From positions 1 through 64,000 of the forward strand of contig NZ_FNOX01000013.1 of the NCBI RefSeq assembly GCF_900107155.1: a stretch of DNA of 64,000 bases, written 5' to 3'. Positions 16,353-25,320 of the stretch are shown here, piece by piece. This stretch comes from Pseudomonas salomonii (GTDB taxonomy: Bacteria; Pseudomonadota; Gammaproteobacteria; Pseudomonadales; Pseudomonadaceae). Under the pieces are notes generated by a model, which did no database searches, had not been told where the DNA came from, and worked only from the letters and a program-made list of their open reading frames with translations. Within the stretch, counting starts at the first letter, position 1, and each line of letters starts with the position of its first letter. The position numbers and the translations under genes are program-made.

Positions 16353-17062
16353 TCGCCGATCATCACGTCCAGACGCCGGTCGATGATAATTTCCTGCGGC
16401 GTGACCCGCGCACCGTAGGCCAACACCTCCACGCCGGCCGCCTTGGCCTCGCGCAGCGCAGCGGCGTAGCCCGCATCGATTTCCACCGCGGGGCGTACAG
16501 CGTCGATCCCCGACAGGTTCACGCAATACAACTGCACCGCCCGCACGCCCTCACGCGCCAGGTGCGCCAATTCACGCAAATGCTTGGCGCCACGTTGGGT
16601 CACTGCGTCGGGAAACGCCGCCACCGGCGAGCCGTCAAAGCCCAGGGTGACGCTTTTGACTTCCACATAGGCCGCGCCGTGTGGGTACTCCAGGCGAAAA
16701 TCGATACGGCTTTTTTCCTGGCCATAAGGCACTTCGCGCTTCAGGGCAGTAAAACCGTTGAGTTCAGTGATCACCCCGGCGCGCAACGCTTCTTCCACCA
16801 GTGGGTTGGCACGCGCTGTGTTGACGCACGCCAGCCGGCCTTGAGGGGTTTCGGCAATTTCCCAGGTGCCCGGCAACTTGCGCTTGGGGTCTGTGGAGCG
16901 ACTGAACCAGACCTGGCCGCCCTCCACCATGCAATTGAGCATCGAGCCGGTGTTGGGGCAGTGAATGGTCAGCAACTCGCCGGTCAGCGTTTCGATGTCG
17001 GTGAGAAAGCGCTTGTAGCGGCGGATCAGCCGCCCTTCTTCGAGGGGAGGATTAAAGCGCAT
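16349..17062 (-). CDS. sfsA: SfsA family protein (DNA/RNA nuclease SfsA)
   Basis: A 237-residue SfsA (sugar fermentation stimulation) protein, a nucleic-acid-binding family with a predicted nuclease fold. The conserved core includes HCPNTGSM, SRIDFRLEY and YVEVKSVTL (PD-(D/E)XK-like). The start MRFNPPLEEGRLIRRYKRFL is the family start and overlaps the aminotransferase stop (TGATG). A longer upstream extension lacks similarity. Physiological role remains unclear. Confidence 0.92.
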   Translation of the reverse strand: MRFNPPLEEGRLIRRYKRFLTDIETLTGELLTIHCPNTGSMLNCMVEGGQVWFSRSTDPKRKLPGTWEIAETPQGRLACVNTARANPLVEEALRAGVITELNGFTALKREVPYGQEKSRIDFRLEYPHGAAYVEVKSVTLGFDGSPVAAFPDAVTQRGAKHLRELAHLAREGVRAVQLYCVNLSGIDAVRPAVEIDAGYAAALREAKAAGVEVLAYGARVTPQEIIIDRRLDVMIGD

Positions 17063-18234
17063 CAGCCTTGCCAGCTCCGCAAGCCACGGGCGATGCGTTC
17101 CACCGCTTCCTGTAGCCGATCGAGGTTTTGCGTGTAGGCAAAACGCACATGGTGGCCGGCCTGATAACGACCGAAATCCAGGCCTGGTGTAAACGCCACA
17201 TGCTCGGTTTCGAGGAAATGACGGCAAAACGCGAAGGCATCACCGCCGAACGCGCTGATATCGGCGTACAAGTAGAACGCGCCTTCGGGCTCTACGGCGA
17301 TGCCGAAACCCAACTCGCGCAAGGCTGGCAGCAGGAAATCCCGGCGGCGCCCGAACTCGGCGCGGCGCTCTTCCAGAATGCTCAGGGTTTGCTCGGTGAA
17401 ACACGCCAGCGCCGCGTACTGGGCCATGCTCGGCGCGCTGATGTAGAGGTTCTGCGCCAACTTCTCCAATTCACCCACTGCCGCCGGGGGCGCCACCAGC
17501 CAACCGAGGCGCCAGCCGGTCATGCCGAAATACTTCGAAAAACTATTTAAGACGAAGGCCTCGTCGTCGACTTCCAGCACGCTGGCGGCATCGGTGCCGT
17601 AGGTGAGGCCGTGATAGATCTCGTCCACCACCAAATGCCCGTTACGCGCCTTGATTGCACTCGACAACCCCGCCAGTTCGTCGCGGCTGAGAATCGTGCC
17701 GGTCGGGTTGGCCGGCGAGGCCACCAGCGCGCCAACGCTGTCTGCGTTCCAGTGTTTAGCCACCAGCTCGGCGGTCAATTGGTAGCGCACGTCCGGGCCA
17801 ACCGGCACCAACTGCGCCGCGCCTTCCACCAGCCGCAGGAAATGTCGGTTACACGGGTAGCCTGGGTCGGCCAACAGCCAATGCTTGCCCGGATCGACCA
17901 GCAGGCTGCTGGCCAGCAGCAACGCGCCAGAGCCACCGGGCGTGATCAGGATGCGCTCGGGGTCGACGCTAAGGCCGTAGCGCTGCTGGTAAAAACCACT
18001 GATGGCCTGGCGCAACTCGGGCAGCCCGCGGGCCGCGGTATAGCGTGTCTTGCCGTTGGCCAGCGCGGCCTGGCCGGCCTGGATAATCGGCTCGGCCGTG
18101 GTGAAATCCGGCTCGCCGATCTCCAGGTGGATAACATCATGGCCGGCCGCCTGCAGCTCATTGGCTCGCGCCAGCAACGCCATAACGTGAAAAGGTTCGA
18201 TGGCGCGACTGCGCGCACTGTAGGGCTGAGCCAT
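17062..18234 (-). CDS. PLP-dependent aminotransferase (class I/II)
   Basis: A 390-residue fold-type I aminotransferase. The PLP lysine is in NSFSKYFGMTGWRLGW (Lys234), with the upstream VVDEIYHGL (Asp and Tyr contacts) and SPANPTGTIL (Asn). Family members act on aspartate, aromatic or branched amino acids; the substrate cannot be read from the sequence. It is coupled to sfsA by overlapping stop and start. The equivalent gene adjoins dksA in P. aeruginosa. Confidence 0.9.
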   Translation of the reverse strand: MAQPYSARSRAIEPFHVMALLARANELQAAGHDVIHLEIGEPDFTTAEPIIQAGQAALANGKTRYTAARGLPELRQAISGFYQQRYGLSVDPERILITPGGSGALLLASSLLVDPGKHWLLADPGYPCNRHFLRLVEGAAQLVPVGPDVRYQLTAELVAKHWNADSVGALVASPANPTGTILSRDELAGLSSAIKARNGHLVVDEIYHGLTYGTDAASVLEVDDEAFVLNSFSKYFGMTGWRLGWLVAPPAAVGELEKLAQNLYISAPSMAQYAALACFTEQTLSILEERRAEFGRRRDFLLPALRELGFGIAVEPEGAFYLYADISAFGGDAFAFCRHFLETEHVAFTPGLDFGRYQAGHHVRFAYTQNLDRLQEAVERIARGLRSWQG

Positions 18235-18555
18235 TAGCCTTCCTTAGACGGTGAGGACAAAATTCGGATTCTACCGAACCCGCGCGGTAAAACATGCTCT
18301 ATTGCCTGCTCGGTCCTCCGTGATGAACCGAGCAAGCGCCTGCAAAACGACTAAAATCAACCTTCGAGACACGCTACACCCAGCCATGGCGGGCCATGAC
18401 AGTTTGCAAGCCTGCCACGTTGGGCCTCGACAACCGGGAGTGGCGCACCCCGAATCTATCTGGTAAGTTCGCCCGCTTGCAGCCGCAGGGCCGGCAGGTG
18501 TCGGTGACGTTGCAATCCTGCGCAATGGATTAGAAGAGTGAGAGGCGGTCTATTC
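18235..18555 (+). other. Intergenic region upstream of dksA, no gene seen
   Basis: These 321 bp separate the divergent aminotransferase and dksA. I see no convincing gene or terminator. The region must hold the dksA promoter, but no clear -35/-10 pair stands out. Confidence 0.6.
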
Positions 18556-18999
18556 ATGTCCACCCAAGCAAAGCAACAGCAGACTCAAGGCCTCGGCGGC
18601 TTCGAACCCTATGTGGAAAAAAAGGGCGAGGAGTACATGGGTGAGCCCATGCGCGAGCACTTCACCAAGATCCTGAACAAGTGGAAACAGGACTTGATGC
18701 AGGAGGTTGATCGTACCGTTGACCACATGAAGGACGAAGCAGCCAACTTTCCTGATCCGGCCGACCGTGCGAGCCAGGAAGAAGAGTTCGCCCTTGAACT
18801 GCGAGCGCGTGATCGAGAGCGCAAGCTGATCAAGAAGATCGACAAGACCCTGCAACTGATCAAGGACGAGGAATACGGCTGGTGCGAATCCTGCGGCGTC
18901 GAGATTGGTATTCGTCGCCTGGAAGCCCGCCCAACCGCGGACCTGTGCGTAGACTGCAAGACCTTGGCTGAAATCAAGGAAAAACAGGTCGGCAAGTAA
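18556..18999 (+). CDS. dksA: RNA polymerase-binding transcription factor DksA
   Basis: This 147-residue factor inserts a coiled coil into the RNA polymerase secondary channel and, with ppGpp, represses rRNA promoters and activates amino-acid genes. The coiled coil spans about residues 30-105, with the tip motif DPADRASQEE. A four-cysteine zinc finger follows (CESC and CVDC). The start MSTQAKQQQ is the family start; an upstream in-frame ATG lacks the GAGGCGG spacing. The gluQ gene follows, as in most gamma-proteobacteria. Confidence 0.97.
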   Translation: MSTQAKQQQTQGLGGFEPYVEKKGEEYMGEPMREHFTKILNKWKQDLMQEVDRTVDHMKDEAANFPDPADRASQEEEFALELRARDRERKLIKKIDKTLQLIKDEEYGWCESCGVEIGIRRLEARPTADLCVDCKTLAEIKEKQVGK

Positions 19000-19025
19000 T
19001 CCTGCCGGGCTGAATGCGAAAAACA

Positions 19026-19059
19026 AAAAATGGGGCGTGCAAACGCTCCATTTTTGTTT
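19026..19059 (+). terminator. Rho-independent terminator after dksA
   Basis: AAAAATGGGGCG and CGCTCCATTTTT form a 12-bp stem (one G-U pair) with a 6-nt loop and a T-rich tail. It lies 27 bp after dksA and 36 bp before gluQ, so gluQ probably depends on partial read-through or its own promoter. Confidence 0.85.
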
Positions 19060-19094
19060 CTGGCGCTCAGTGGTTTTCCAGTAGTATCCGGCCC

Positions 19095-19982
19095 ATGACA
19101 GCCTCTACCTATATCGGGCGTTTCGCCCCCACACCCAGCGGCCACCTGCACTTCGGTTCTCTGGTTGCCGCCCTCGCCTCCTACCTCGATGCCCGCGCCA
19201 ATCACGGCCGCTGGTTGATGCGCATGGAAGACCTCGACCCACCCCGTGAAGAACCCGGCGCCCAGGCGGCGATCCTGCACGCCCTGGAAAGCTATGGCTT
19301 CGAGTGGGATGGGGAACTGGTCCGACAAAGCGACCGGCATGAGGCCTACGCCAAAGTCTTGAACGACCTGTTCAACCACGGCCTGGCTTACGCCTGCACC
19401 TGCTCGCGTAAACAATTGGAGCCCTACCACGGCATCTATCCAGGCCTGTGCCGCAACCTCGGGCATGAACAGCAAGACGCGGCGATCCGCCTGCGCGTAC
19501 CGGAGCTGGCGTATCACTTTACCGACCGCGTGCAAGGCGAATTCCGACAGCACCTGGGCCGTGATGTGGGCGATTTCATCATCCGCCGTCGCGATGGCCT
19601 GTATGCCTACCAACTGGCAGTGGTACTCGACGATGCCTGGCAGGGTGTCACCGACATCGTGCGCGGCGCCGACCTGCTCGATTCCACGCCGCGCCAGTTG
19701 TACCTGCAGGAACTGCTGGGCCTGCGCCAGCCGCGTTACCTGCACGTGCCGCTGATCACTCAGCCGGACGGCAACAAGCTGGGCAAATCCTACCGCTCGC
19801 CGCCGTTGACACAAGGCCAGGCCACACCTTTGCTATTAAGAGCGCTTCGCGCCCTCGGCCAGCAACCCGGCAACGAACTGCTGCACGCCAGCCCACGGGA
19901 ACTGCTGGATTGGGGCATTGCACACTGGGATGCCAGCCAGATCCCGCGCACACTTACCCTGGCCGAAGCGCAATTGAGTTGA
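19095..19982 (+). CDS. gluQ: Glutamyl-Q tRNA(Asp) synthetase
   Basis: This 295-residue truncated glutamyl-tRNA synthetase paralogue attaches glutamate to queuosine in tRNA-Asp. It keeps the class I motif PTPSGHLHFGS (HIGH equivalent) and KLGKS (KMSKS equivalent). It has the zinc-site region CTCSRKQLEPYHGIYPGLC and lacks the anticodon-binding C-terminal domain, which explains the short length. The start at 19095 is the one that gives the family N-terminus TYIGRFAPTPSG. Confidence 0.94.
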   Translation: MTASTYIGRFAPTPSGHLHFGSLVAALASYLDARANHGRWLMRMEDLDPPREEPGAQAAILHALESYGFEWDGELVRQSDRHEAYAKVLNDLFNHGLAYACTCSRKQLEPYHGIYPGLCRNLGHEQQDAAIRLRVPELAYHFTDRVQGEFRQHLGRDVGDFIIRRRDGLYAYQLAVVLDDAWQGVTDIVRGADLLDSTPRQLYLQELLGLRQPRYLHVPLITQPDGNKLGKSYRSPPLTQGQATPLLLRALRALGQQPGNELLHASPRELLDWGIAHWDASQIPRTLTLAEAQLS

Positions 19983-20044
19983 AGGCGCTTGCAGCTTGCC
20001 AAGCATCCGTTACCATCGCGGCAGTTTTTTAATCAGAGGCCAAC

Positions 20045-20221
20045 ATGTACATCTATCGATTGGTCCTGCTGCTGGTCGTCGGGATCTACCTGTTTTCCCC
20101 CGCCATCATGGATTGGTGGATCGACGCCACGGGCGCCTGGTATCGCCCTTATCTGCTGTGGCTGATCCTGATCGTCGTGACCTTCATCCTGCAGAGCCAA
20201 AAAGATGCCGATGAGCTTTAG
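20045..20221 (+). CDS. cbrX: CbrX, small hydrophobic protein overlapping cbrA
   Basis: A 58-codon gene, MYIYRLVLLLVVGIYLFSPA through FILQSQKDADEL, with two hydrophobic segments (about residues 4-22 and 38-53). Its stop lies 17 bp inside the cbrA frame, so the two are translationally coupled. A small gene in this position is known in Pseudomonas as cbrX, and its translation is reported to be needed for that of cbrA. Its own biochemical role, if any, cannot be told from sequence. Confidence 0.85.
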   Translation: MYIYRLVLLLVVGIYLFSPAIMDWWIDATGAWYRPYLLWLILIVVTFILQSQKDADEL

Positions 20222-23159
20222 CCTCACCCAGATGCTGCTGATCAGCGCCGCCTACCTGGCCGCGTTGTTCGGAGTTGCCTGGATCAGTGAGCGCGGAATG
20301 ATTCCGCGGGCGATCATTCGCCATCCGTTGACCTACACCTTGTCCCTGGGCGTCTACGCCAGCGCCTGGGCATTTTATGGCACCGTGGGGCTGGCCTATC
20401 AGTATGGCTACGGCTTTTTGTCCAGCTACCTGGGCGTGTCCGGCGCGTTTTTGCTGGCGCCGGTGTTGCTGTACCCGATCCTGAAAATCACCCGCACCTA
20501 TCAGCTATCGTCCCTGGCAGACCTGTTTGCCTTCCGCTTTCGCAGCACCTGGGCCGGCGCGCTGACCACGATCTTCATGCTGATCGGCGTGCTGCCGTTG
20601 CTGGCCCTGCAGATCCAGGCCGTGGCCGACTCCATCAGCATCCTCACCCGCGAACCGGTACAGCACCGCGTCGCCCTGGCTTTTTGCGCGCTGATCACGC
20701 TGTTCACGATTTTCTTCGGTTCACGCCATATCGCCACGCGCGAGAAGCACGAAGGCCTGGTGTTTGCGATTGCCTTCGAGTCGGTGATCAAGCTGATCGC
20801 CATCGGCGGCGTCGGCCTGTATGCGCTGTATGGCGTATTCGACGGCCCGCAACAGCTGGAGCTGTGGCTGCTGCAAAACCAGACCGCCCTCGCCGCCCTG
20901 CACACCCCGTTGCAGGAAGGCCCCTGGCGCACGCTGCTGCTGGTGTTTTTCGCTTCGGCGATTGTGATGCCGCACATGTACCACATGACGTTCACCGAGA
21001 ACCTCAACCCGCGCTCATTGGTCAGCGCCAGCTGGGGCTTGCCGCTGTTCCTGCTGTTGATGAGCCTGGCGGTGCCGCTGATCCTGTGGGCCGGCCTCAA
21101 GCTCGGCGCCACTACCAACCCCGAATACTTCACCCTTGGCGTCGGTATTGCCGCCAACAGCAAATCCCTGGCATTGCTGGCTTATGTGGGCGGTTTGTCG
21201 GCGGCCAGTGGCTTGATCATCGTCACCACGCTGGCACTCTCCGGCATGGCGCTCAATCACCTGGTGCTGCCGCTGTATCAGCCGCCGGCCGAAGGTAATA
21301 TCTACCGTTGGCTGAAATGGACGCGCCGCGCGCTGATCGTCGCCATCATCATGGCCGGCTATGGTTTCTACCTGCTGCTGGGCGCCGGGCAAGATCTGGC
21401 CAACCTCGGCATCGTCGCGTTTGTCGCGACCTTGCAGTTCTTGCCGGGCGTGTTGTCGGTGCTGTACTGGCCGACCGCCAACCGTCGCGGCTTTATCGCC
21501 GGGCTGCTGGCAGGCATTCTGGTGTGGATGGTGACCATGCTGCTGCCGCTGGTCGGCAACCTGCAGGGCTTCTATATTCCGCTGCTGAACATGATCTACG
21601 TGTTGGACGACACCAGCTGGCACATGGCGGCGATCGCCTCCTTGGCCGCCAACGTGCTGATGTTTACCTTGATCTCGCTGTTCACCAACGCCAGCCCCGA
21701 AGAGACCAGTGCCGCCGAGGCCTGCGCGGTGGACAACGTGCGGCGCCCGCAACGTCGCGAGCTGCACGCGGCCTCACCGCAAGAGTTCGCCACCCAATTG
21801 GCCAAGCCGCTGGGCGCCAAGGCTGCGCAAAAGGAAGTCGAGCAGGCGCTGCGCGACCTTTACCTGCCGTTTGACGAGCGCCGCCCGTATGCCCTGCGCC
21901 GTTTGCGCGACCGCATTGAGGCCAACCTGTCCGGCCTGATGGGCCCCAGCGTGTCCCAGGACATGGTGGAAACCTTCTTGCCCTACAAGGCCGGCGGCGA
22001 AAACTACGTCACCGAAGACATCCATTTCATCGAGAGCCGGCTGGAGGACTACCACTCACGCCTCACCGGCCTTGCCGCCGAACTCGACGCCCTGCGCCGC
22101 TACCATCGCCAGACCCTGCAGGAACTGCCGATGGGCGTGTGTTCCCTGGCCAAGGATCAAGAGATCCTGATGTGGAACAAGGCCATGGAAGAACTCACCG
22201 GCATCGCCGCGCAACGTGTGGTGGGTTCACGCCTGAATACCTTGGGCGACCCCTGGAAAGAACTGTTGCAAGGTTTTATCAACCTGCCCGACGAGCACTT
22301 GCACAAACAGCACCTGGCGCTGGACGGCCAGACCCGCTGGCTCAACCTGCACAAAGCCGCGATCGACGAGCCGCTGGCACCGGGTAACAGTGGCCTGGTG
22401 TTGCTGGTGGAAGACTTGACCGAAACCCAGATGCTCGAAGACAAGCTGGTGCACTCCGAGCGCCTGGCCAGCATTGGTCGCCTGGCCGCGGGTGTGGCCC
22501 ATGAAATCGGCAACCCGATCACCGGTATCGCGTGCCTGGCGCAAAACCTGCGCGAAGAGCGCGAGGAAGACGCCGAAATCACCGAAATCAGCGGGCAGAT
22601 CCTTGAGCAGACCAAGCGTGTGTCACGCATCGTGCAGTCGCTGATGAGCTTCGCCCACGCCGGCGCGCATCAGAACCTGGACGAAGCGGTGTGCCTGGCG
22701 GAAGTGGCGCAGGATGCCATTGGGCTGCTGGCCTTGAACCGGCGCAATTTCGAAGTACAGTTTTTTAACCTGTGCGACCCGGACCACTGGGTCGACGGCG
22801 ACTCCCAACGCTTGGCGCAGGTGCTGATCAACCTGCTTTCAAACGCCCGTGACGCAACCCCTGCCGGCAGTGCGGTACGCGTCAAGAGCGAGGCTTTCGA
22901 GCACACGGTCGACTTGATCGTGGAGGACGAAGGCAGCGGTATTCCACAGAACATCATGGACCGATTGTTCGAACCTTTCTTCACCACCAAGGACCCGGGT
23001 GAAGGTACCGGTCTGGGCCTTGCACTGGTCTATTCCATCGTTGAAGAGCATTATGGACAAATCACCATCGACAGCCCGGCTGACACCGAAAGCCAACGCG
23101 GCACCCGTATTCGGGTGACCTTGCCGCGTCATGTCGAAGCGACGTCCGCTGTGAACTGA
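20205..23159 (+). CDS. cbrA: CbrA, transporter-fused sensor histidine kinase
   Basis: This 984-residue kinase pairs with CbrB to sense carbon/nitrogen status and control use of histidine, proline, arginine and other substrates. Residues 1 to about 500 form an SLC5/sodium-solute-symporter-like domain with about 13 helices. A linker/STAC-like region and a PAS domain (LPMGVCSLAKDQEILMWNKA) follow. The kinase core has H-box VAHEIGNPITG (His766), N-box INLLSNARDA and G-boxes DEGSGIP and GTGLGLA. An alternative start two codons later is equally possible. Overlaps cbrX and lies 22 bp before cbrB. Confidence 0.97.
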   Translation: MPMSFSLTQMLLISAAYLAALFGVAWISERGMIPRAIIRHPLTYTLSLGVYASAWAFYGTVGLAYQYGYGFLSSYLGVSGAFLLAPVLLYPILKITRTYQLSSLADLFAFRFRSTWAGALTTIFMLIGVLPLLALQIQAVADSISILTREPVQHRVALAFCALITLFTIFFGSRHIATREKHEGLVFAIAFESVIKLIAIGGVGLYALYGVFDGPQQLELWLLQNQTALAALHTPLQEGPWRTLLLVFFASAIVMPHMYHMTFTENLNPRSLVSASWGLPLFLLLMSLAVPLILWAGLKLGATTNPEYFTLGVGIAANSKSLALLAYVGGLSAASGLIIVTTLALSGMALNHLVLPLYQPPAEGNIYRWLKWTRRALIVAIIMAGYGFYLLLGAGQDLANLGIVAFVATLQFLPGVLSVLYWPTANRRGFIAGLLAGILVWMVTMLLPLVGNLQGFYIPLLNMIYVLDDTSWHMAAIASLAANVLMFTLISLFTNASPEETSAAEACAVDNVRRPQRRELHAASPQEFATQLAKPLGAKAAQKEVEQALRDLYLPFDERRPYALRRLRDRIEANLSGLMGPSVSQDMVETFLPYKAGGENYVTEDIHFIESRLEDYHSRLTGLAAELDALRRYHRQTLQELPMGVCSLAKDQEILMWNKAMEELTGIAAQRVVGSRLNTLGDPWKELLQGFINLPDEHLHKQHLALDGQTRWLNLHKAAIDEPLAPGNSGLVLLVEDLTETQMLEDKLVHSERLASIGRLAAGVAHEIGNPITGIACLAQNLREEREEDAEITEISGQILEQTKRVSRIVQSLMSFAHAGAHQNLDEAVCLAEVAQDAIGLLALNRRNFEVQFFNLCDPDHWVDGDSQRLAQVLINLLSNARDATPAGSAVRVKSEAFEHTVDLIVEDEGSGIPQNIMDRLFEPFFTTKDPGEGTGLGLALVYSIVEEHYGQITIDSPADTESQRGTRIRVTLPRHVEATSAVN

Positions 23160-23181
23160 GACCGTCGAGAGAATTGAATCA

Positions 23182-24612
23182 ATGCCGCACATTTTGATCG
23201 TCGAAGACGAAACCATTATCCGCTCTGCCTTGCGTCGCCTGCTTGAACGTAATCAGTATCAGGTCAGCGAAGCCGGCTCGGTGCAGGAAGCCCAAGAGCG
23301 TTTCAGCATTCCCACGTTCGACCTGATTGTCAGCGACCTGCGCCTGCCGGGCGCACCGGGCACCGAGCTGATCAAGCTTGGCCAGGGCACGCCGGTGCTG
23401 ATCATGACCAGCTATGCCAGCCTGCGCTCGGCGGTGGACTCGATGAAGATGGGCGCGGTGGACTACATCGCCAAGCCTTTCGATCACGACGAAATGCTCC
23501 AGGCCGTGGCGCGCATCCTGCGTGACCGTCAGTCGGCCGGCAGTGCTGCGCCCGAGCAGCGTCCTGCCGGCAAGGCTGCCGAGAAGCCGGGTGTCGACAA
23601 CAGTAACGGCGAGATCGGCATCATCGGCTCCTGCCCACCGATGCAGGACCTGTACAGCAAGATCCGCAAAGTGGCGCCGACCGATTCCAATGTATTGATC
23701 CAGGGCGAATCGGGCACCGGTAAAGAGCTGGTAGCCCGCGCCCTGCACAACCTGTCCAAGCGTGCCAAGGCACCGATGATTTCGGTGAACTGCGCGGCGA
23801 TCCCCGAATCCCTGATCGAGTCCGAACTGTTCGGCCACGAGAAAGGTGCCTTTACCGGCGCCAGCGCCGGGCGTGCAGGGTTGGTCGAAGCGGCGGACGG
23901 CGGCACCTTGTTCCTCGACGAAATTGGCGAACTGCCCCTGGAAGCTCAGGCGCGCCTGCTGCGCGTGTTGCAGGAAGGCGAGATTCGCCGCGTCGGCTCG
24001 GTGCAATCACAGAAGGTCGATGTGCGCCTGATCGCCGCGACCCACCGTGACCTCAAGAGCCTGGCCAAGATCGGCCAGTTCCGTGAAGACTTGTATTACC
24101 GCCTGCACGTCATCGCCCTCAAGCTGCCGGCCCTGCGCGAACGCGGTGCCGACGTGAATGAAATCGCCAACGCGTTTCTGCTGCGCCAGAGCGCGCGCAT
24201 CAACCGTACCGACCTCAGGTTTGCCGCCGACGCCGAGCAGGCGATTCGGCATTACTCGTGGCCGGGTAACGTGCGTGAACTGGAGAACGCGGTCGAGCGT
24301 GCGGTGATTTTGTCGGAAAGCCCGGAAATTTCCGCCGAGCTGCTGGGTATCGATATCGAGCTGAGCGACCTGGAAGACGACGATTTCATCGGCCTGGCCC
24401 CGCAACAGGGCGGTGGCAGCAATACCAGCCATGAGCCGACCGAAGATCTGTCACTGGAAGACTACTTCCAGCACTTCGTGCTTGAGCATCAGGACCATAT
24501 GACCGAGACCGAACTGGCGCGCAAGCTGGGCGTGAGCCGCAAGTGCCTGTGGGAACGCCGCCAGCGTCTGGGCATTCCACGGCGCAAGACCGGGGTGGCC
24601 AGCGAAAGCTGA
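23182..24612 (+). CDS. cbrB: CbrB, sigma-54-dependent response regulator
   Basis: A 476-residue NtrC-type activator. The receiver domain carries the phospho-acceptor Asp52 in IVSDLRLPG and Lys at IAKPFD. The AAA+ domain shows Walker A GESGTGKE (from residue 175) and the sigma-54-contacting GAFTGA loop (222-227). A Fis-type helix-turn-helix ends the protein (LARKLGVSRKCLWERRQRLG). Phosphorylated by CbrA, it activates sigma-54 promoters, chiefly crcZ, immediately downstream. Confidence 0.97.
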   Translation: MPHILIVEDETIIRSALRRLLERNQYQVSEAGSVQEAQERFSIPTFDLIVSDLRLPGAPGTELIKLGQGTPVLIMTSYASLRSAVDSMKMGAVDYIAKPFDHDEMLQAVARILRDRQSAGSAAPEQRPAGKAAEKPGVDNSNGEIGIIGSCPPMQDLYSKIRKVAPTDSNVLIQGESGTGKELVARALHNLSKRAKAPMISVNCAAIPESLIESELFGHEKGAFTGASAGRAGLVEAADGGTLFLDEIGELPLEAQARLLRVLQEGEIRRVGSVQSQKVDVRLIAATHRDLKSLAKIGQFREDLYYRLHVIALKLPALRERGADVNEIANAFLLRQSARINRTDLRFAADAEQAIRHYSWPGNVRELENAVERAVILSESPEISAELLGIDIELSDLEDDDFIGLAPQQGGGSNTSHEPTEDLSLEDYFQHFVLEHQDHMTETELARKLGVSRKCLWERRQRLGIPRRKTGVASES

Positions 24613-24627
24613 GGGCGCGCCCCCACA

Positions 24628-24700
24628 GGTAACACCCTCAGATGTGAAAAAACTGTTACCGCAGCTTTTTCACGTAACAGAAGCCGGGGCTTACGGTAAC
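24628..24700 (+). promoter_or_regulatory. Probable CbrB-binding cluster upstream of crcZ
   Basis: Four GTAAC elements lie 80-160 bp upstream of the sigma-54 promoter: GGTAACA (24628), CTGTTAC (24653), GTAACAG (24674) and GGTAAC (24695). The middle two form a perfect 7-bp inverted repeat with a 14-bp spacer. Number, symmetry and distance suit an enhancer bound by CbrB. The last element sits in the loop of the cbrB terminator. Confidence 0.65.
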
Positions 24701-24718
24701 GAAGCCCCGGCTTTTTTT
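24681..24718 (+). terminator. Rho-independent terminator of cbrB
   Basis: AAGCCGGGGCTT and AAGCCCCGGCTT form a perfect 12-bp stem around a 9-nt loop, followed by a T-run. It separates the cbrXAB message from crcZ, which therefore needs its own promoter. Confidence 0.92.
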
Positions 24719-24776
24719 CGCCCCTTCAAAAGCCAAAACCAGCTCAAACCCCCGGTTTTGCTGGGCGGAACAAAAG

Positions 24777-24793
24777 TTGGCACGCACCCTGCT
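24777..24793 (+). promoter_or_regulatory. Sigma-54 promoter of crcZ
   Basis: TTGGCACG then CACC and CTGCT matches the -24/-12 consensus TGGCAC-N5-TTGC with GG and GC 12 bp apart. Transcription should begin near 24804. CbrB is the expected activator. Confidence 0.88.
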
Positions 24794-24803
24794 ATATGCT
24801 TAG

Positions 24804-25168
24804 TACAAAAACAATAACAAGCTTTGTACAAGACAATAAAAATAAGACGAATCGACTCACGCATAACAAAAACAACACGGCGGAGGCGCAGCTAACTGAT
24901 TCTTTTGGAGAGGCGTTGCATTTGGGGCTTGCCCCGCAACCAGGCCGAGAACAACAAAAACTGCCCTAAGGCAGAGCCTGAACTGGTTGGATCGTAGATC
25001 AGCAACACAGCGACCAAAGCAATCCGTTTGCTCTTGGCTCCCGATTGGGAGTGTCATGAAGGTGAAGCTTCATGGCGAGGGCGATCAACAAAAACAAAAA
25101 GCCCGCAACCATAATAAAAATAGAGCACGCAACTACTTCTGGGGGAGCTTCGGCTCCCCTTGTAGTTT
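24804..25168 (+). ncRNA. crcZ: CrcZ, Hfq/Crc-sequestering regulatory RNA
   Basis: About 365 nt from the sigma-54 start to a terminator (GGGGAGC, TTCG, GCTCCCC, then TTGTAGTTT; 25141-25168). It contains repeated A-rich CA motifs of the AANAAYAA type: 24807-24820, 24832-24846, 24865-24877, 24948-24961, 25085-25101 and 25109-25123. These bind Hfq/Crc, so the RNA titrates the complex and relieves catabolite repression. Position between cbrB and pcnB and length match CrcZ of other Pseudomonas. The gap to pcnB (25169-25320) shows nothing definite. Confidence 0.93.
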
Positions 25169-25320
25169 CCGGCATTTGACCCGCTCACACCTTTCTTTAA
25201 GCTTCTGGCTCAAGCCTTGCAGCTTGTTCCTACACCATCCCTCGACTAAATGCTAGAATCCCCGCCCATCATGCGGTCATTCTTCGTTATGGCCGAACAT
25301 TCCTTCAAACAGTGCATCCC

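Noticed and set aside
18271..18525. An 84-codon frame on the minus strand upstream of dksA
   Set aside because: Composition is not protein-like, no ribosome-binding site, and no family recognised; kept as intergenic.
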